Under the pieces are notes generated by a model, which ran no database searches, was not told the origin of the DNA, and saw nothing but the letters and a program-made list of their open reading frames with translations. This document shows, in pieces, positions 1 through 13,244 of a stretch of DNA of 64,000 bases. How positions within the stretch are numbered: the first letter of the stretch is position 1; every line of letters starts with the position of its first letter. This DNA is from Selaginella moellendorffii. Taxonomy: Eukaryota > Streptophyta > Lycopodiopsida > Selaginellales > Selaginellaceae. The stretch spans positions 2,540,726-2,604,725 of the forward strand of contig NW_003314271.1 in assembly GCF_000143415.4 (NCBI RefSeq), read 5' to 3'. The translations under genes and the position numbers were made by a program.

Positions 1-11
1 GGAAAACTTAC

Positions 12-114
12 GATATTCGCTCTTCGCCTGGTGGGAGGACTTGTTCTTGAGAAGAAGAGACGCTTGGCGGCACCATTCTCGCTGCTCTGGCCTCAACTCT
101 AGCTCCATCGCCAT
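12..114 (-). CDS. 5' exon of an unidentified gene (partial, runs off the left edge)
   Basis: Read on the minus strand, an ATG at 114 opens a frame of about 34 codons (starting MAMELELRPEQREWC) that ends at a strong splice donor, TATC|GTAAGT, at 12/11. The reading is charged and helical and stays open to the donor. The rest of the gene lies outside the window, so no function can be assigned. It is divergent from the kinase-like gene starting at 249, with about 130 bases between the two starts, so the two probably share a promoter region. Confidence 0.55.
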
Positions 115-248
115 TCTAGGGCAAACGCTTTCACCACGCACTTTTATACTTGCCTGCCACGTGGAGTGACCTTTCCACGCAAGCATCACATAAGCTTCTC
201 TAGGGCTCTTGTGTGTTTTTGTGTTTCTTGTGCTTCTTTGGTCTGGCT

Positions 249-1205
249 ATGGCGGACGCGGAGCTCCAGCGCCTAGGGCGTGGCGATTTCGGCATTGTCT
301 ACGATGGCGGCGCCGGTGTCGCGCTCAAGCTCCTTCACGGCGATGGCGTCAAGCCGGGCGCCAAGCGCATTCCCTACGAGGAGCTCAAGGAGGAGGCCGA
401 GACGGCGCAGCGGCTCCACCAGGCAGTGTTCGACATGGATCTCAAGGCCGTCGGCGTCCCGATGCCCTACGCGGTGCTTCGCAGCGGCAAGGATCTTGTC
501 CTCTACAGCCTGGTGGGCGGCGCCAAGGAACGCGATTGGCTTCGCAGCCACACGGAGCAGCGGCCCTTCTGCGACGGCATCATCGCCATGGAAAGGATCT
601 TCGGGCCGGAGCGTTGCGAGCTGGAGGCGCTCAAGGCGCGCTACTACCCGGACGATCCGCGCTGGGCGGAGCTCCTCCAGTCGAATCGGGTGTGGAAGCT
701 CCAGCTCGGCCTCTTCGTTCTTCCGCCGCCGGATATCTTCTTCAAGGCGCCGTGTGTTCTAGCGCGAGAGGCGAGCGAGTGCCTGGGCCTGGACGTCCCG
801 GCGGTGGCCAGGGACATGGGCAGGCTGGTCGGAGCCGCGCGGCGCATGGATCTCAGCTGCAACGATGTCCAGTACGTGGTCGGGCGACGCTGGGGATCGC
901 CGCGGCTCCAGGTGTTCGTGCTCGACTTTGGATTCGCGAGGGATGGCCGGACCAATCCTTTCCACGACGATTACTACCCCAAGACGGAGGATCTGTGGGT
1001 CGAATTCATCCAGGGGTTCCGGTGCGAGTGCGATGACGAGAAAGCTTTGCCGGTCATGGGCGTCGCTCACACGACTCCGCTCCCTCCTCCGCCCAAGATC
1101 TCGCAGTTTCCACCGCGAAATGGGGGCAATCTCGCTATGCCAAGGCATCCGCGGCAGCGCTATGTGGTGGTACCTCCACCATCGCCCAATACCCAGGAAT
1201 TCTAG
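249..1205 (+). CDS. atypical protein-kinase-like protein, single exon
   Basis: A single-exon frame of 318 residues. I chose the ATG at 249 (context GGCTATGGCG) rather than the upstream non-ATG extension. A glycine-rich loop (GRGDFGIVYDG) near residue 10 is followed by VALKLL, matching the beta3 lysine of kinases. Later there is MDLSCND and then VFVLDFGFARDG, which resemble a catalytic loop and a DFG segment, but the usual HRD motif is missing. The C-terminal tail is rich in proline and basic residues and has no recognisable domain. It may be an active atypical kinase, a relative of aminoglycoside/choline-kinase-like folds, or a pseudokinase. I cannot name the family; a kinase-like fold is probable, activity is open. 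Confidence 0.7.
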   Translation: MADAELQRLGRGDFGIVYDGGAGVALKLLHGDGVKPGAKRIPYEELKEEAETAQRLHQAVFDMDLKAVGVPMPYAVLRSGKDLVLYSLVGGAKERDWLRSHTEQRPFCDGIIAMERIFGPERCELEALKARYYPDDPRWAELLQSNRVWKLQLGLFVLPPPDIFFKAPCVLAREASECLGLDVPAVARDMGRLVGAARRMDLSCNDVQYVVGRRWGSPRLQVFVLDFGFARDGRTNPFHDDYYPKTEDLWVEFIQGFRCECDDEKALPVMGVAHTTPLPPPPKISQFPPRNGGNLAMPRHPRQRYVVVPPPSPNTQEF

Positions 1206-1350
1206 GATGGATGACCATAGATCGAGATCTAGATAGCTCGGAAGATCGATCGCTCATGTGTAAAGTATTTCTTCTAGCTCAGTTTTGATATTCGCGGGAA
1301 CTTGTGAATTCGAAGAACAGAATATACTCACTTTGATGCTTCGTTAACCT

Positions 1351-3237
1351 CTAGACGTTATCCATGTAGATGTTAGACATTAAGATATGAGCGCCGCCAT
1401 CGCTCGCGCTGGAATCCATCTCCGCGGTTCTCGCCCCGCGAGCAACATCCCTGTGAACGCTGCAAGCACTGAGAAGAGCTCTCAACACAACCGAGTCTGG
1501 CGATCCCAGCATTGCCTCGATGATCTCCTCCGCCTGGCTCAGCAATCCCGCCCGCCCCAGCATGTCCGCGACACAGCTCCAGTGCTCGGGCGCCGGATAC
1601 ACGCCATATTCCGCCCTCATCGCGCCCAGGCACTGGCAGCCCATCTCCAGCTGCCCACCGTGGCTGAAGCCATTGAGCACGCTCAAGAACGCGACGCTGT
1701 CTGGGATCACGCCATCGAGCAGCATCGCGAAGAAGAGCTCCGGCGCGCGATCGCCGTGCCCGTTCTGCCCGATTCCGGAGAGCAGCGCGTTCCAGGAGAG
1801 GAGGTTGCGATCGGGCATAGCATCGAAAATCTCCTTCGCGTCGGCGAGATGCCCGTTCTGGGCATTTGCTGCGACGGCAGCGTTCCAAGAGACTAGATCC
1901 CATAGCGGCATCTTGGAGAGGATCGAAGCGGCAATCTGGGGGCTGTTATTCTGAGCGTGCGATGCGATGAGCGTGTTCCAGGCGACGACATCCTTCCCGG
2001 GGATTCGATCGAAGAGTGACTTTGCGCGATCGAGATGCCCAAACCGGGCATATGCTGAGAAGATCGCCGTCTCCGCGACGATGTCTTGCACAGGCATGGA
2101 TTCCGCCATGGCGATAGCCTGATCGAGGTCTCCAGCCTCGGCGCTGGCCTGGATGATCGCCGTGCACGACGGTAGATCCCTTCGCGGCATCCGCGAGAAG
2201 AGCGCCCGCGCGAGCTCGAGCTGGGATCTCTCCACGCAGCACTGGATCATGCTGTTCCACGACACCTCGTCGCGCTCGGGCATGGATTCGAAGAGCTGCT
2301 TCGTCGCCGCGAGCTGCCGTGCGTGTGATCGCGCCTGGATCATGCCCGATTGCTCGCCGCCCAGCGCGTGACAGTGGAACATCACGTTCCAGGAGACTAG
2401 GGTTCTTCGCGGCATTCGATCGAAGGCCTCCTGCGCGGCGCTGGGATCGCCGCACTGCGCGTGCATCAGGATCATCTCCGTCCAGGACACCACGTTGCGA
2501 TCGGGCATGGCGTCGAAGAGATCCTTCGCGGCGGTGGATTGCCCCGACTGGCCGTAGGCGTGGAGGATCCCGTTGAGCGAGATGAGATCGCGCTGCGGCA
2601 TTCGATCGAAGAACTCCTTGGATTCGCGGGCGAATCTTGCCTGGCCATAGCCGGTGATCATCGCGTTCCAGATCACTAGCTCCCGCTCGGGCGAGGAATC
2701 AAACATGGCCTTGGCGAGGGAGAACTCGCCGCCACCGGCGTGGAGCGCTACCACCGACGTCCACGCCACGGCGTTGTGGTACGGCATCCGCAAGAACACC
2801 GCGATCGCGTCGCCGCAGCGCCGGGATCGCACGAACGCCTGGAAGATCGTCGTCCAGGTGACGATATTTCGCGTCGCCGATCGATCGAACAGGCTCTTGG
2901 CCTCGTCCAGATCCCCGGCCTGGGCATACCCCGCGATGATGATGTTCCAGGAGAAGACGTTGCGCGGCGCCGCCATGGAATCGAATGCCGATCGCGCCTC
3001 CTCGATGCTGGAGCACTTGTGGTACATGTGGACGAGGAGATTGGCGAGGAGCGTGCTCTTGCCGTGGCGATCGATGATCCGCGAGTGCAAATCCCTGCCG
3101 CGGGAGAGATCGCGCTCGACCGCGCAGGCCTCGAGCTCCCTGGCGATGGTGCTGGCCTCGTCGGCGAGCTCATCCTTGAGAAGCGATGGAGAGAAGAAGC
3201 CGCGGCGTGATCTAGATCTAGAGGCGCGCTGCCACAT
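1351..3237 (-). CDS. pentatricopeptide repeat (PPR) protein, S-type repeat array with E1-like end
   Basis: An intronless 628-residue frame from the ATG at 3237. From about residue 55 to 500 it consists of around 13 short repeats of about 31 residues with the PPR S-type pattern, for example LFDAMPDRNVVSWTEMI and IFDAMPDRNLLSWNALL. The C-terminal part (DMLGRAGLLSQAEEIIEAM, then ALLSACSVHRDV) matches the L2/S2-E1 end of PLS-class plant PPR proteins. It stops soon after NIYMDNV, so the E2 and DYW deaminase domains are absent. PPR proteins bind organelle RNA in a sequence-specific way, so a role in mitochondrial or plastid RNA editing or processing is inferred. No clear transit peptide is visible in the Arg/Ser-rich N-terminus, though it is compatible with one. 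The gene is head to head with NDUFA9, with 69 bases between start codons. Confidence 0.93.
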   Translation of the reverse strand: MWQRASRSRSRRGFFSPSLLKDELADEASTIARELEACAVERDLSRGRDLHSRIIDRHGKSTLLANLLVHMYHKCSSIEEARSAFDSMAAPRNVFSWNIIIAGYAQAGDLDEAKSLFDRSATRNIVTWTTIFQAFVRSRRCGDAIAVFLRMPYHNAVAWTSVVALHAGGGEFSLAKAMFDSSPERELVIWNAMITGYGQARFARESKEFFDRMPQRDLISLNGILHAYGQSGQSTAAKDLFDAMPDRNVVSWTEMILMHAQCGDPSAAQEAFDRMPRRTLVSWNVMFHCHALGGEQSGMIQARSHARQLAATKQLFESMPERDEVSWNSMIQCCVERSQLELARALFSRMPRRDLPSCTAIIQASAEAGDLDQAIAMAESMPVQDIVAETAIFSAYARFGHLDRAKSLFDRIPGKDVVAWNTLIASHAQNNSPQIAASILSKMPLWDLVSWNAAVAANAQNGHLADAKEIFDAMPDRNLLSWNALLSGIGQNGHGDRAPELFFAMLLDGVIPDSVAFLSVLNGFSHGGQLEMGCQCLGAMRAEYGVYPAPEHWSCVADMLGRAGLLSQAEEIIEAMLGSPDSVVLRALLSACSVHRDVARGARTAEMDSSASDGGAHILMSNIYMDNV

Positions 3238-3266
3238 TCATTTGGAGGGGATTTGGGGCTTTTCCC

Positions 3267-3296
3267 TTTTATAATATTTGGGAAGAACCCTAGGTA
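3267..3296. promoter_or_regulatory. short shared promoter of PPR gene and NDUFA9 (TATA-like plus telo-box)
   Basis: Only 69 bases separate the two divergent start codons. On the minus strand a TATAAAA-like stretch lies at 3267-3273, about 30 bases before the PPR ATG. On the plus strand AACCCTAG, a telo-box-like element, lies a few bases before the NDUFA9 ATG at 3307. Any real promoter elements must overlap the other gene's leader. Confidence 0.45.
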
Positions 3297-3306
3297 GCTT
3301 TGAGCT

Positions 3307-5221
3307 ATGGCGTCTTCGTCCGTGAGGGCGCTACGACGGGGAGCAAGCGCCTGTCAAGCGCAGGCGCTGGATTTCCTCGTCCGAGGCCTTCCAGCATCGC
3401 GTGGAGTGCTCGATCCCTACTTAGATCAGCACGGTGAGTGATACTCTCCCTTTGTTTTCCATCTAGTCGCGGAATGTAGATTCTAGGAACTAGTTCCAAG
3501 TCTTAAAGCTGGAGCTTGTTCTAAGACTAGTGTTTCTCATGTAGAGTCCAGTTCAGGAGTGCGCCACGCTTTCAATCTGGCGACGAGGGGAGGAACTCCG
3601 TTGGTTGTCAAGACCGCCGGGGGTCTCTCGGCAGCTACGTAAGTTCTATTGATCATCCAGCAAAGTCTTTACGGTTTCGCTCGCAGGGGATTCATCGTGA
3701 CCATCTTTGGATCGACTGGAATGCTGGGACGGGCAGTGGTGAACAACCTCGGTATGCTACTGGTGTTTCTTTCTATCATTCGTTCTAGATGGTTTTTTAC
3801 TCTGTCTCTAGCAAAGATTGGAGCACAGTGTATGATACCATACAGGGGGCTGGAGGATAAGCCTCGACATCTAAAAGTGATGGGTGATCTCGGTCAGGTA
3901 ATCTCGTTTGCTCTCAAGCTTTTGTATTTCGAGTTTATGCCTTTAACTTGAAGGTCAGATCGTGCCGTTTGTGTGTAATATCCGGGATGATGATGCCATA
4001 CGCGCTGCCATTGCGAAATCCAACGTTGTCATCAACTTGATTGGTCAGTGCTTCCTTTTACATTCGATATTTAGAACTTGACAGGAAGTTGTTTATTTGC
4101 TATATCGACAGGAAGAGAATACGAAACTCGTAACTACGGTTTCGAGGAGGTCAACATTGATATTGCACAACGTATTGCTCGGGTATTTCACAATGCTGTT
4201 TCTCCGTGTCTTGAATGAGTTGTCACAAGAGCTCGTTTTTACAGATATCGAAAGAGCACGGTGGGATCGTGCGATATATCCATACGTCGTGCGTCGGTGC
4301 GGACGAGAACTCTCCTTCCAAACAACATAGAACAAAGGCCCTGGGAGAAGAAGCAGTCAGACAGGAATTTCCTGAGGTTTGCCAAACTGTTTCCTTTTCC
4401 GGGTTTTAGAGTTTGTCTCTTCTAAACCTTCAGGCTACTATTATGCGACCCGCGAGTATGTTCGGCTACCACGACAAGTTCCTTAACAGATTTGCCACGA
4501 AGGCAAAGTTCTGGCCCAATGTTCCAACGTTTTTCGATGGCAAAACAAAGTAACCAAACGTCCTGCGCCGAAGCTTGCTCTAAAACTTCTGTCGCAGGGT
4601 TCAACCGGTTTGTGTTCTTGACGTCGCAGCTGCTTTTCTAGCCGCAGTGAAAGAAAAAGAAGGTATTCACGTCGGGAAAGTCTATGAACTCGGGGGACCG
4701 GATGTTTACACGATTCACGAGCTCGTAAGTTCGACCTCCTCCTATTCTACAATCACCAGCTCTAAAAAACTGCAATCCTTTCCAGCTTCTGTGGATGTTT
4801 GAAGTTCTTCGCGAGAAACCGCGGATCATCAACATTCCATTGCCGCTAGCCGAGGTACAGAAACGAAGCATCGTCTTCTTCTTCTTCTTCTTTGTAACTC
4901 GTGATTTCTCCATCCAGGCCGTGTCCCGCGTCCGAGAGTTCTTCTTCAAGAGAGTACCCGTGCCACTCCCACAGCTATGGCCGTGCTACCGTCACTACAT
5001 CGATTCTCTCAAAGTGGATCAAGTCGTCTCTCCCGATGGTAACGCTAGAACGGGTGAATCTCACTCCGAGGAACTAAGTTTTTCTCCATTTTGATTGTCC
5101 TGTGCTAGCTCTAACGTTCGAAGAGCTGGGGATCAAACCCAGACCTCTTGGAGGCCTGGCGACCGAGTACCTCTTCTACTACAGAGAGGGTGGTCCACAC
5201 ATGGGACAATTCCGTTTGTGA
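3307..5221 (+). CDS. NDUFA9: NADH dehydrogenase (ubiquinone) 1 alpha subcomplex subunit 9, mitochondrial (complex I 39 kDa subunit)
   Basis: A multi-exon gene. Exon 1 runs from ATG 3307 to 3433 and further short exons are split by introns of about 45-90 bases. The spliced protein has an Arg/Ser/Ala-rich N-terminus typical of a mitochondrial transit peptide. It is followed by an atypical short-chain dehydrogenase Rossmann fold with the nucleotide-binding segment IFGSTGMLGR, then CMIPYRGLED, VMGDLGQ and GREYETRNY. The HTSCVGADENSPS and KALGEEAVR stretches, MRPASMFGYHDKFLN and the C-terminal YFYREGGPHMG-like end (here LFYYREGGPHMGQFRL) are characteristic of plant NDUFA9. The protein holds NADPH and sits at the junction of the matrix and membrane arms of complex I. 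The stop is TGA at 5219-5221. Confidence 0.93.
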
Positions 5222-5770
5222 AAAATCACCAGCAAAAGGTAAATTTTGTCCCGGAAAAAACATTTTTTTTGTAAAATAAAAAACTTTGTCATGATCATCT
5301 GATTTTACTTATCATTTTTGCCGACTGTTCCAAACTTTACAGAGGAAGCATCCTTGTAGTTTTTCTTTTGCCAGGCGAGTGTGTGAAGAACAGGAGTAGA
5401 AATAAAATGCCCAGACCTCCAAAAGCTCCAGAGATTCTCACATACCCACAGCACAGAGCTACAACACACAACACAAGAAATTTACAGCACAAGAAGAGGA
5501 AAAATTTCAGTGGTAGCTTCCCAGGGCTGTTAATAGTTGGAGATTTTATCACTCAATCAAAATGGGGAGCCTCACCTGGAAGAAATGTTAGATGTGGAAG
5601 AGAAAAATGAGATGGATGCCCAGCGATTGGCAGATTGGAGCTGATAATCTCGCAGCTGCTCCTTTAGATCCTTCCGCATTTTCCCTTTCCCCTTGGCAAG
5701 ATACAATCTCCAGGAGCCCTAAATTTGCTAATAGCAATTTATTCTTTAAGATAATCATATACATGGACGT
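5222..5770. other. convergent 3' region between NDUFA9 and TCP genes
   Basis: About 550 bases that must hold the 3' UTRs of both converging genes. It contains T-rich and A-rich runs and no frame with coding character. I see no gene here. Confidence 0.6.
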
Positions 5771-7343
5771 CTAGTCTCTTCTCTTGCTCCCTCTTCGTAG
5801 CTGTTCTTCCGGGCCTTGGAATTTCGCTGGGAACGCTTGCGACGAATCAAACTGCAGCGATGGATGTGGTTCCTGTTGCTGCTGCTGCTGCTGGAGCTTT
5901 GGAGAAACAAAGCGCTCGGGATTCGGTGACGAAGACGACGAAACTAATGGTGAGGCGAGAAAGCTGCTGGGAAATCTCAGTGCTGTAGAGGGCACGCTTC
6001 TCGGCTTCTCTGTTGGACTTATCGCTGCTGGAGAGGCTATCTTCAAAGAATGGAATTGATCCAGAGCTGGCTTTGCGTTTGATCCTGTTGAGTTTCCCTG
6101 AGCGCTGGCGGTAGTGACGAACGGGAGCAAGCTCGAGTTGTGGAGAAACTCCTGTTGCTGCAAGTAATTCTGCTGGACCGTGATGAGCGACGTCTGCTGG
6201 TGGTTCTGCTGCTGCTGGTACTGCACCGCTGGCCCGACCGGAGTTTGAAATAGTTCCAGTCTTTGCTGGTGATGCTGCTGTTGCTGGTCGTGATGGTGAT
6301 GATGATGCTGCCGATGATCAGTGTGAACCAAACTTGAGCACGGATCTTCGTACAGACTATAGCTGCTCGGATGCAGAAAGTTCTTCCAGTCTCGCTGCTG
6401 CTGCTGCAACTGGCAACTTGTGGCCGGCATGGCAGTGTGTGCAGAGATATGACCAGAATTGAAAGGAGCTATACTTGCATGAGCTCCAACTTCCCGGCCT
6501 GTTCTTGTTGAGCTGCCTTCTCCAACTGACATGGTTATGTCCGCTCCAAGGTCCTCACCGGGTCTCTGTCTCGGAAATGCGTCGCTCTCGTCAACGGCTT
6601 GATGGTCGCGGGCGGAGCTCGAGCACACCTTGAGCTCGGGGCTCTGGTTCTCCAGCTCCTGATCGCTAACAAGGCTCGCCTGCTGTATAACTCCCTTTAG
6701 TTGCATGTCCGAGCCTGAGCTAAACGATGCTCCTCCTCTCTCTAACGAGAAGTGGCCACCACCACTTTCGTTAGAAGCCGAAAGTGCCCCCGACCCGGAG
6801 TATCCGAACCCGAGAGCGGTGTTGTAAGACGAGCTAGGAAGCGTGAGCCTGTCGATTCCGGGGAGTGGTATCTGCGACAGCTCGTCGATGGCATTCTTGG
6901 CCTTTTTCATCAACCATTCCACGGCCTTGCTTGGTTGGTCGTAGCCGAGCCTGTCCTGGACGTCGTAAAACTGGATGGCTGTGGAAACGGACAGCCGAAC
7001 TCTCCGGTCCCTCGGCCCTTTGGCCGTGAAGACCTTGCTGTGCCGATCCTTACCTCCCGAGGGCCTCAAAGTCCGAGCAGATATGTTCATGTGGAGCTCG
7101 GTTTGATCGTCACGCCGCCCCAGAAGATTTGACAGGACTGAAGCTTCGGGCCTGCTACGAACTCTTCTTTCGTCCAGCCCGGCCTCTGGAACACCGCCCC
7201 CAAGTCGTTTATACTTTTCCGGGTAGTCAGAAGAAAGCGACTCACTATTCCATTGGCCCAGCCTTCTATACTCGCTGCTCATCGTAGAAACCGGTCCGAG
7301 CATGTGTCCATAGTCTGGAAAACTTTTACTGCTGTCATGTTCT

Positions 7344-7374
<31 letters not shown>

Positions 7375-7564
7375 TGAGGCGGATTCCATCCACTTCTGGA
7401 ACATCTGCGTAGCAATAATCACCTGGAACTCCACCTTCTTCCTTGAGAATCTCAGAGCGGATTCCCACTAGCGTATTATTGCTGTTGCTGCTTCGACCAC
7501 GCTCTTCATCATCCATGAAATTTGCGCCACTGGTACCGTTGCGGGGTCGTTTGTGGCCCTCCAT
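5771..7564 (-). CDS. TCP: TCP transcription factor, class II CIN-type
   Basis: One long exon; the ATG at 7564 (597 codons) has good context (GAAGTATGGAG), and an in-frame ATG 36 bases upstream at 7600 is an alternative. The TCP domain lies around residues 173-232, beginning [20 protein letters not shown] and ending [17 protein letters not shown]. This is the non-canonical basic-helix-loop-helix DNA-binding domain, and its basic region is that of class II CIN proteins (TCP4-like). These regulate leaf growth and cell differentiation and bind GGNCCC-type sites. The rest is low complexity: a run of about 10 Gln near residues 65-74, further Gln-rich tracts and a poly-His stretch. I did not find the peptide that normally overlaps the miR319 target site. 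The stop codon is at 5771. Confidence 0.93.
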
Positions 7565-7600
7565 ACTTCTCAGCTCCACAAATGTGATCAGTGATATCAT

Positions 7601-9720
7601 TCTGCTACAGCATATCAGCGAGCGTTGGACAAGTTCTTCCGGGACCTGCTGCCTTGTTGAGAAATTACTGCTGCCGAGCGGAGTTTCCTCTCACCACTTC
7701 ACTTCCTGTGCCCCACGGAAGTAAGTTCATCCCTGACAGATCTGTTTCCCCTCCCTTTACCCAAGAAAATCATCCTCGGACTCCGTAAGTCCAACTCCAA
7801 CAGCATAGCAGTAGGCCTTGGACTGATAATCTGCAAAAGAGAAAGAGACCAACAATCTCAGTCATAGAGGAACTTCCAAAACCTTCTGAATTGTATGCCT
7901 AGCTAGGAACACTGTTTGAAAACGCAAGACACCATTAAAGATTCTCATGCTTGCATCTACAAGAAAACGAACTATACTAGCTAGCATTCATTTCAGCTCC
8001 GACTTGAGAATCTCTTGTACAGGCACTCGAATTACTCTAGAGTTGAAACTACAGATCTGGAAAAGCCTTATAGTTCAACGAGAGACAGCAAAAGAAAGAC
8101 TAGAGCAGCGAGAAAGAGAGAAAAGAAGAAGCAGAAAGAATGCATTTGCAGCGACCTTATCCACAAGTGTTCTTCAGCAACCAAAAATTGTTACCTTATC
8201 ACTTCCTCGCTTACGTCTTGCTTCACAACTAAAAGCACCTGCACACACCACACACCGCAGCGAATTAGCCATTTAGTTCTCGCGAAGGAAAGAAACAGAT
8301 GAAAGAACACGAAGAAAGAACATGAACACAGGAAGCACGAAGGTGAGAAACGCAGACAGTGAATTGCAGACTCCTGGAGCACAAAGTAAAGCAAGAAGAA
8401 GAAGGAAGAGACACAGATACGCGTAGAGAATGAGAGGGAGAAAGAGAAAAATCCGGAAGAGGGAGTATCCAAGAAACCAAGTTCGGTCCAAAATCTATAT
8501 ACTTACAATGATATCACAATAGCCCCCAGATCGCGCGCAGCGCAAGTTTCGCCGTTTGCCCGCACACCAGGCTACAGCTACCAGGAGAGGAGGGGACCCC
8601 TTCTCTCCGTTGCAATTGGTCGTTTGCTCCTCACAACTCACACTCAACCGGACGGACGGACGTGCCTGTGCCTGCGCAAGCTGAACAACTGTTAATGCTG
8701 TTAGTGCTGTCAAGGACGCTGGACGAGCTTCTGGACTTCAGTTCAGAGCGGCGCTAGCATCATCATCATCACAAATCTGAGAAGGCATGCAACTAGGAAC
8801 AGCAGCAGGAGAGCCAAGCACGGGGAAAAAAGAAAAAAATGGAGAAATAAGACTTATGGAGAAGAGAAAAACACTGGAAACGAGGAATTTGGAGGAGGAA
8901 ATTCACGGACATATATCAGACTCGAATATAAATGGGAGCTGCAGCAACAAGACACATCTAGCCACTTGCAGAGGCCAGTTGCAGCATTATTCCAGCCGCA
9001 GACAGTGTCATCACTAAGACTAGTTCGACGATAGTGCTGCTGGGCAAGGTCTGCACACTACTGCACTCACTCGCCAAAGAACAAGGCCAGTGAAAGCGAA
9101 CGCTGGAAGTCTATTTTGCAAGGGAAAAATGAAAGAAAAAAACACCAACAAAGCAAAAGAGGCAAAAAGGTAAATGCGTGAGTGAGAAGAACTTGACATT
9201 CGACTCTTAAACTTGACAATAATGGGAAGAACTAACAAAAGCAAGAGCGAGAAAAACGTAAATGGATGATCACTTAAAACGAAAATATCAGCTTAAGCAC
9301 AGAAATCCATCGACTTCGATCGAAACCACAAAGAAACGCAAGAAAGACAGCATTGTCGATAAATCGCAAGTTCAGTAGAAACTTAGCGAAAGATCCACCT
9401 CTGGAAGAAATCAAAGGAAGGAAAAGCATACAGTGAAGAATAAAGCGCAAGGACTTTGCACGAGTTTCCAGGCACGAAGCCATGCAAAACACCCATCGCT
9501 AAGCGCGGATTTCCGCGCTAACAGCAAGAGAACAAAAGAGAAAATGCAGTGCGCTATCAGGATGAAACCGACTCCAAAGACTAGAAAGAACCAAAAAATT
9601 CCAGCCTACCTCCTCGCAGAGCCCCACGCCGACCATTCCGCTTTCTTGCGGCAGCAGCAGCAGCTCCATTGTTGCAATCGCGCGTCGCTGTCGCGCTCCA
9701 AGATTGAAGAACCCTAAAAA
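7601..9720 (-). other. long 5' leader / upstream region of the TCP gene
   Basis: More than 2 kb upstream of the TCP start without a long coding frame. It is rich in short purine runs and small spurious frames. Near 9612-9671, minus strand, an ATG in good context (AACAATGGAGC) opens 20 codons (MELLLLPQESG...) that end at a donor-like GAG|GTAGGC. This could be a first exon or an upstream ORF of the same transcript. Telo-box-like motifs flank it at 9711-9735. Transcript structure cannot be settled from sequence alone. Confidence 0.4.
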
Positions 9721-9735
9721 GCAGCCTTAGGGTTT

Positions 9736-11863
<2,128 letters not shown>

Positions 11864-12180
11864 GCTTAGCAATCTTCGATCGACACGACTTTACGTACGA
11901 AGAAGGTTATCTTTTTTGGCGATGTGGATAATAATGTTCCTCTCTTCCTCTCTTATATAGATATGCTCCTTTCTATTAACACTTGTTTTTTTCTTCCTTT
12001 AACTGACGCTGCGCCAGGTATATTCCGGTTTTGTTTTTTCAAAACTACCGAAGCGCGCGTCCGCGGAGAATCCGCTTCTAGGTGAGTGAGTGAGCACTTG
12101 GTGGAAGCTTCTGATTTTCGTCTAGGATCCGTCCAAGCGGGATCACAATTGATCACTTTCAAGACTGTCCTGAGGAGCTC

Positions 12181-13244
12181 ATGGCCCCGAGCGACGATGA
12201 TGAATACGGTGAATATGAGAAAGAAAAACCGTAAGCTGTCTCCTTCCCCGCTCGTTTTCTAAGCTTTTGACTCGTTGCAGGGCTGAGCAGGTCAAGAAGA
12301 CCACCGACGACGTAAAAAACGCTGTCAAGGACGATGGTCAGAACAAAGGGAAGTCTGTGAGAGACAAGGCCAATGATTTAAAGCAACAAGCTGGTGAGAT
12401 TGTTGGCAAAGGACAGGGGAAGCTAGCTCCGTATTTCTCAACCGCCAAGGAAAAGACGGAAAAGCTGGAGGCAAAGAAGCCCGCGGTACAGGAGGAAGCT
12501 AAAGAAATGCTAGATCAGGCCAAGCACACGGTTAGCAAGGTGGTCCAACAGGAAAGCAAGGATGTGTTGGAAGGAGTGAAGAGGCTGGCCAAGGACGAAA
12601 AGGCATTTCACGACGCAGCTCACAAGGTTGCTGAGAAGATCCACCATGGTGGCGCAGGGGAGTCTGAAGGACATCAGCAAGAGCACTCAAATTATAGACA
12701 ACAAGAGCACTCGGATGTAAACGAGAAAAATCAGCAGCATCATATTCCAGACTTTAGTGATTTCAGTGAAATGGAAGAGGAGGACTGGTCCGACGAGGCA
12801 GAAGGATCGAGCCACCATCCTAAGCAGCACCTATTAAACGAGCACAGGGCTGCTCACGGGCATCAACACCATCCTCCTCACCAGCCTCAAAAGAGAAAAA
12901 AGAGTCCGCTGGGTTATTTCAAGGTTGGCGCCAAGTTGGCAGGGAAGGAGAAGAACAAAGGGACGCAAGATAATCACCAGGGAGAACAGCAGCAGCAGCA
13001 ACCGCAGCAGCAGCAAGAACAGCATGGTGGCGGTGTTTTGGGGACTGTCAAGTCTGTGTTTGGACAGGGGTCTGCTGGAGAGAAGTCACTCGACACGGCT
13101 TCAAATCTAGCGCAGAAGAAGCTGGGCCAAATGCGGCATGTCGTGGACGCTCAGATGGACGAAGCTGGCAACGCCACTGCCGCGGAGAAGAAGACTCAAG
13201 GCGTCGGACTCGTACAGTCCTTTGGTGAGAGTCTTTTTGCGTGA
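12181..13244 (+). CDS. LEA-like hydrophilic Lys/His/Gln-rich protein
   Basis: Exon 1 is 12181-12230 and exon 2 is 12281-13244, joining to 337 residues. The first 130 residues are Lys/Glu/Ala-rich and strongly helical, with repeats such as KTTDDVKNAVKDDGQNKG, KANDLKQQAGEIVGKGQGK and AKEKTEKLEAKK. These resemble group 3 LEA (LEA_4) repeats that stabilise proteins and membranes during drying. The middle is acidic with HHQ-rich segments, and a QQQQ tract (about residues 236-251) comes before a second Lys-rich helical part. There is no signal peptide or membrane segment. A desiccation role is inferred from composition. A different hydrophilic disordered protein is possible. Confidence 0.75.

Noticed and set aside
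8590-8620. GGGGACCCC-containing stretch in the TCP leader that resembles a miR319 site
   Set aside because: It is palindromic by chance, lacks the CAGTCC-type 3' half of the target, and lies outside the coding position where CIN TCP sites are found.
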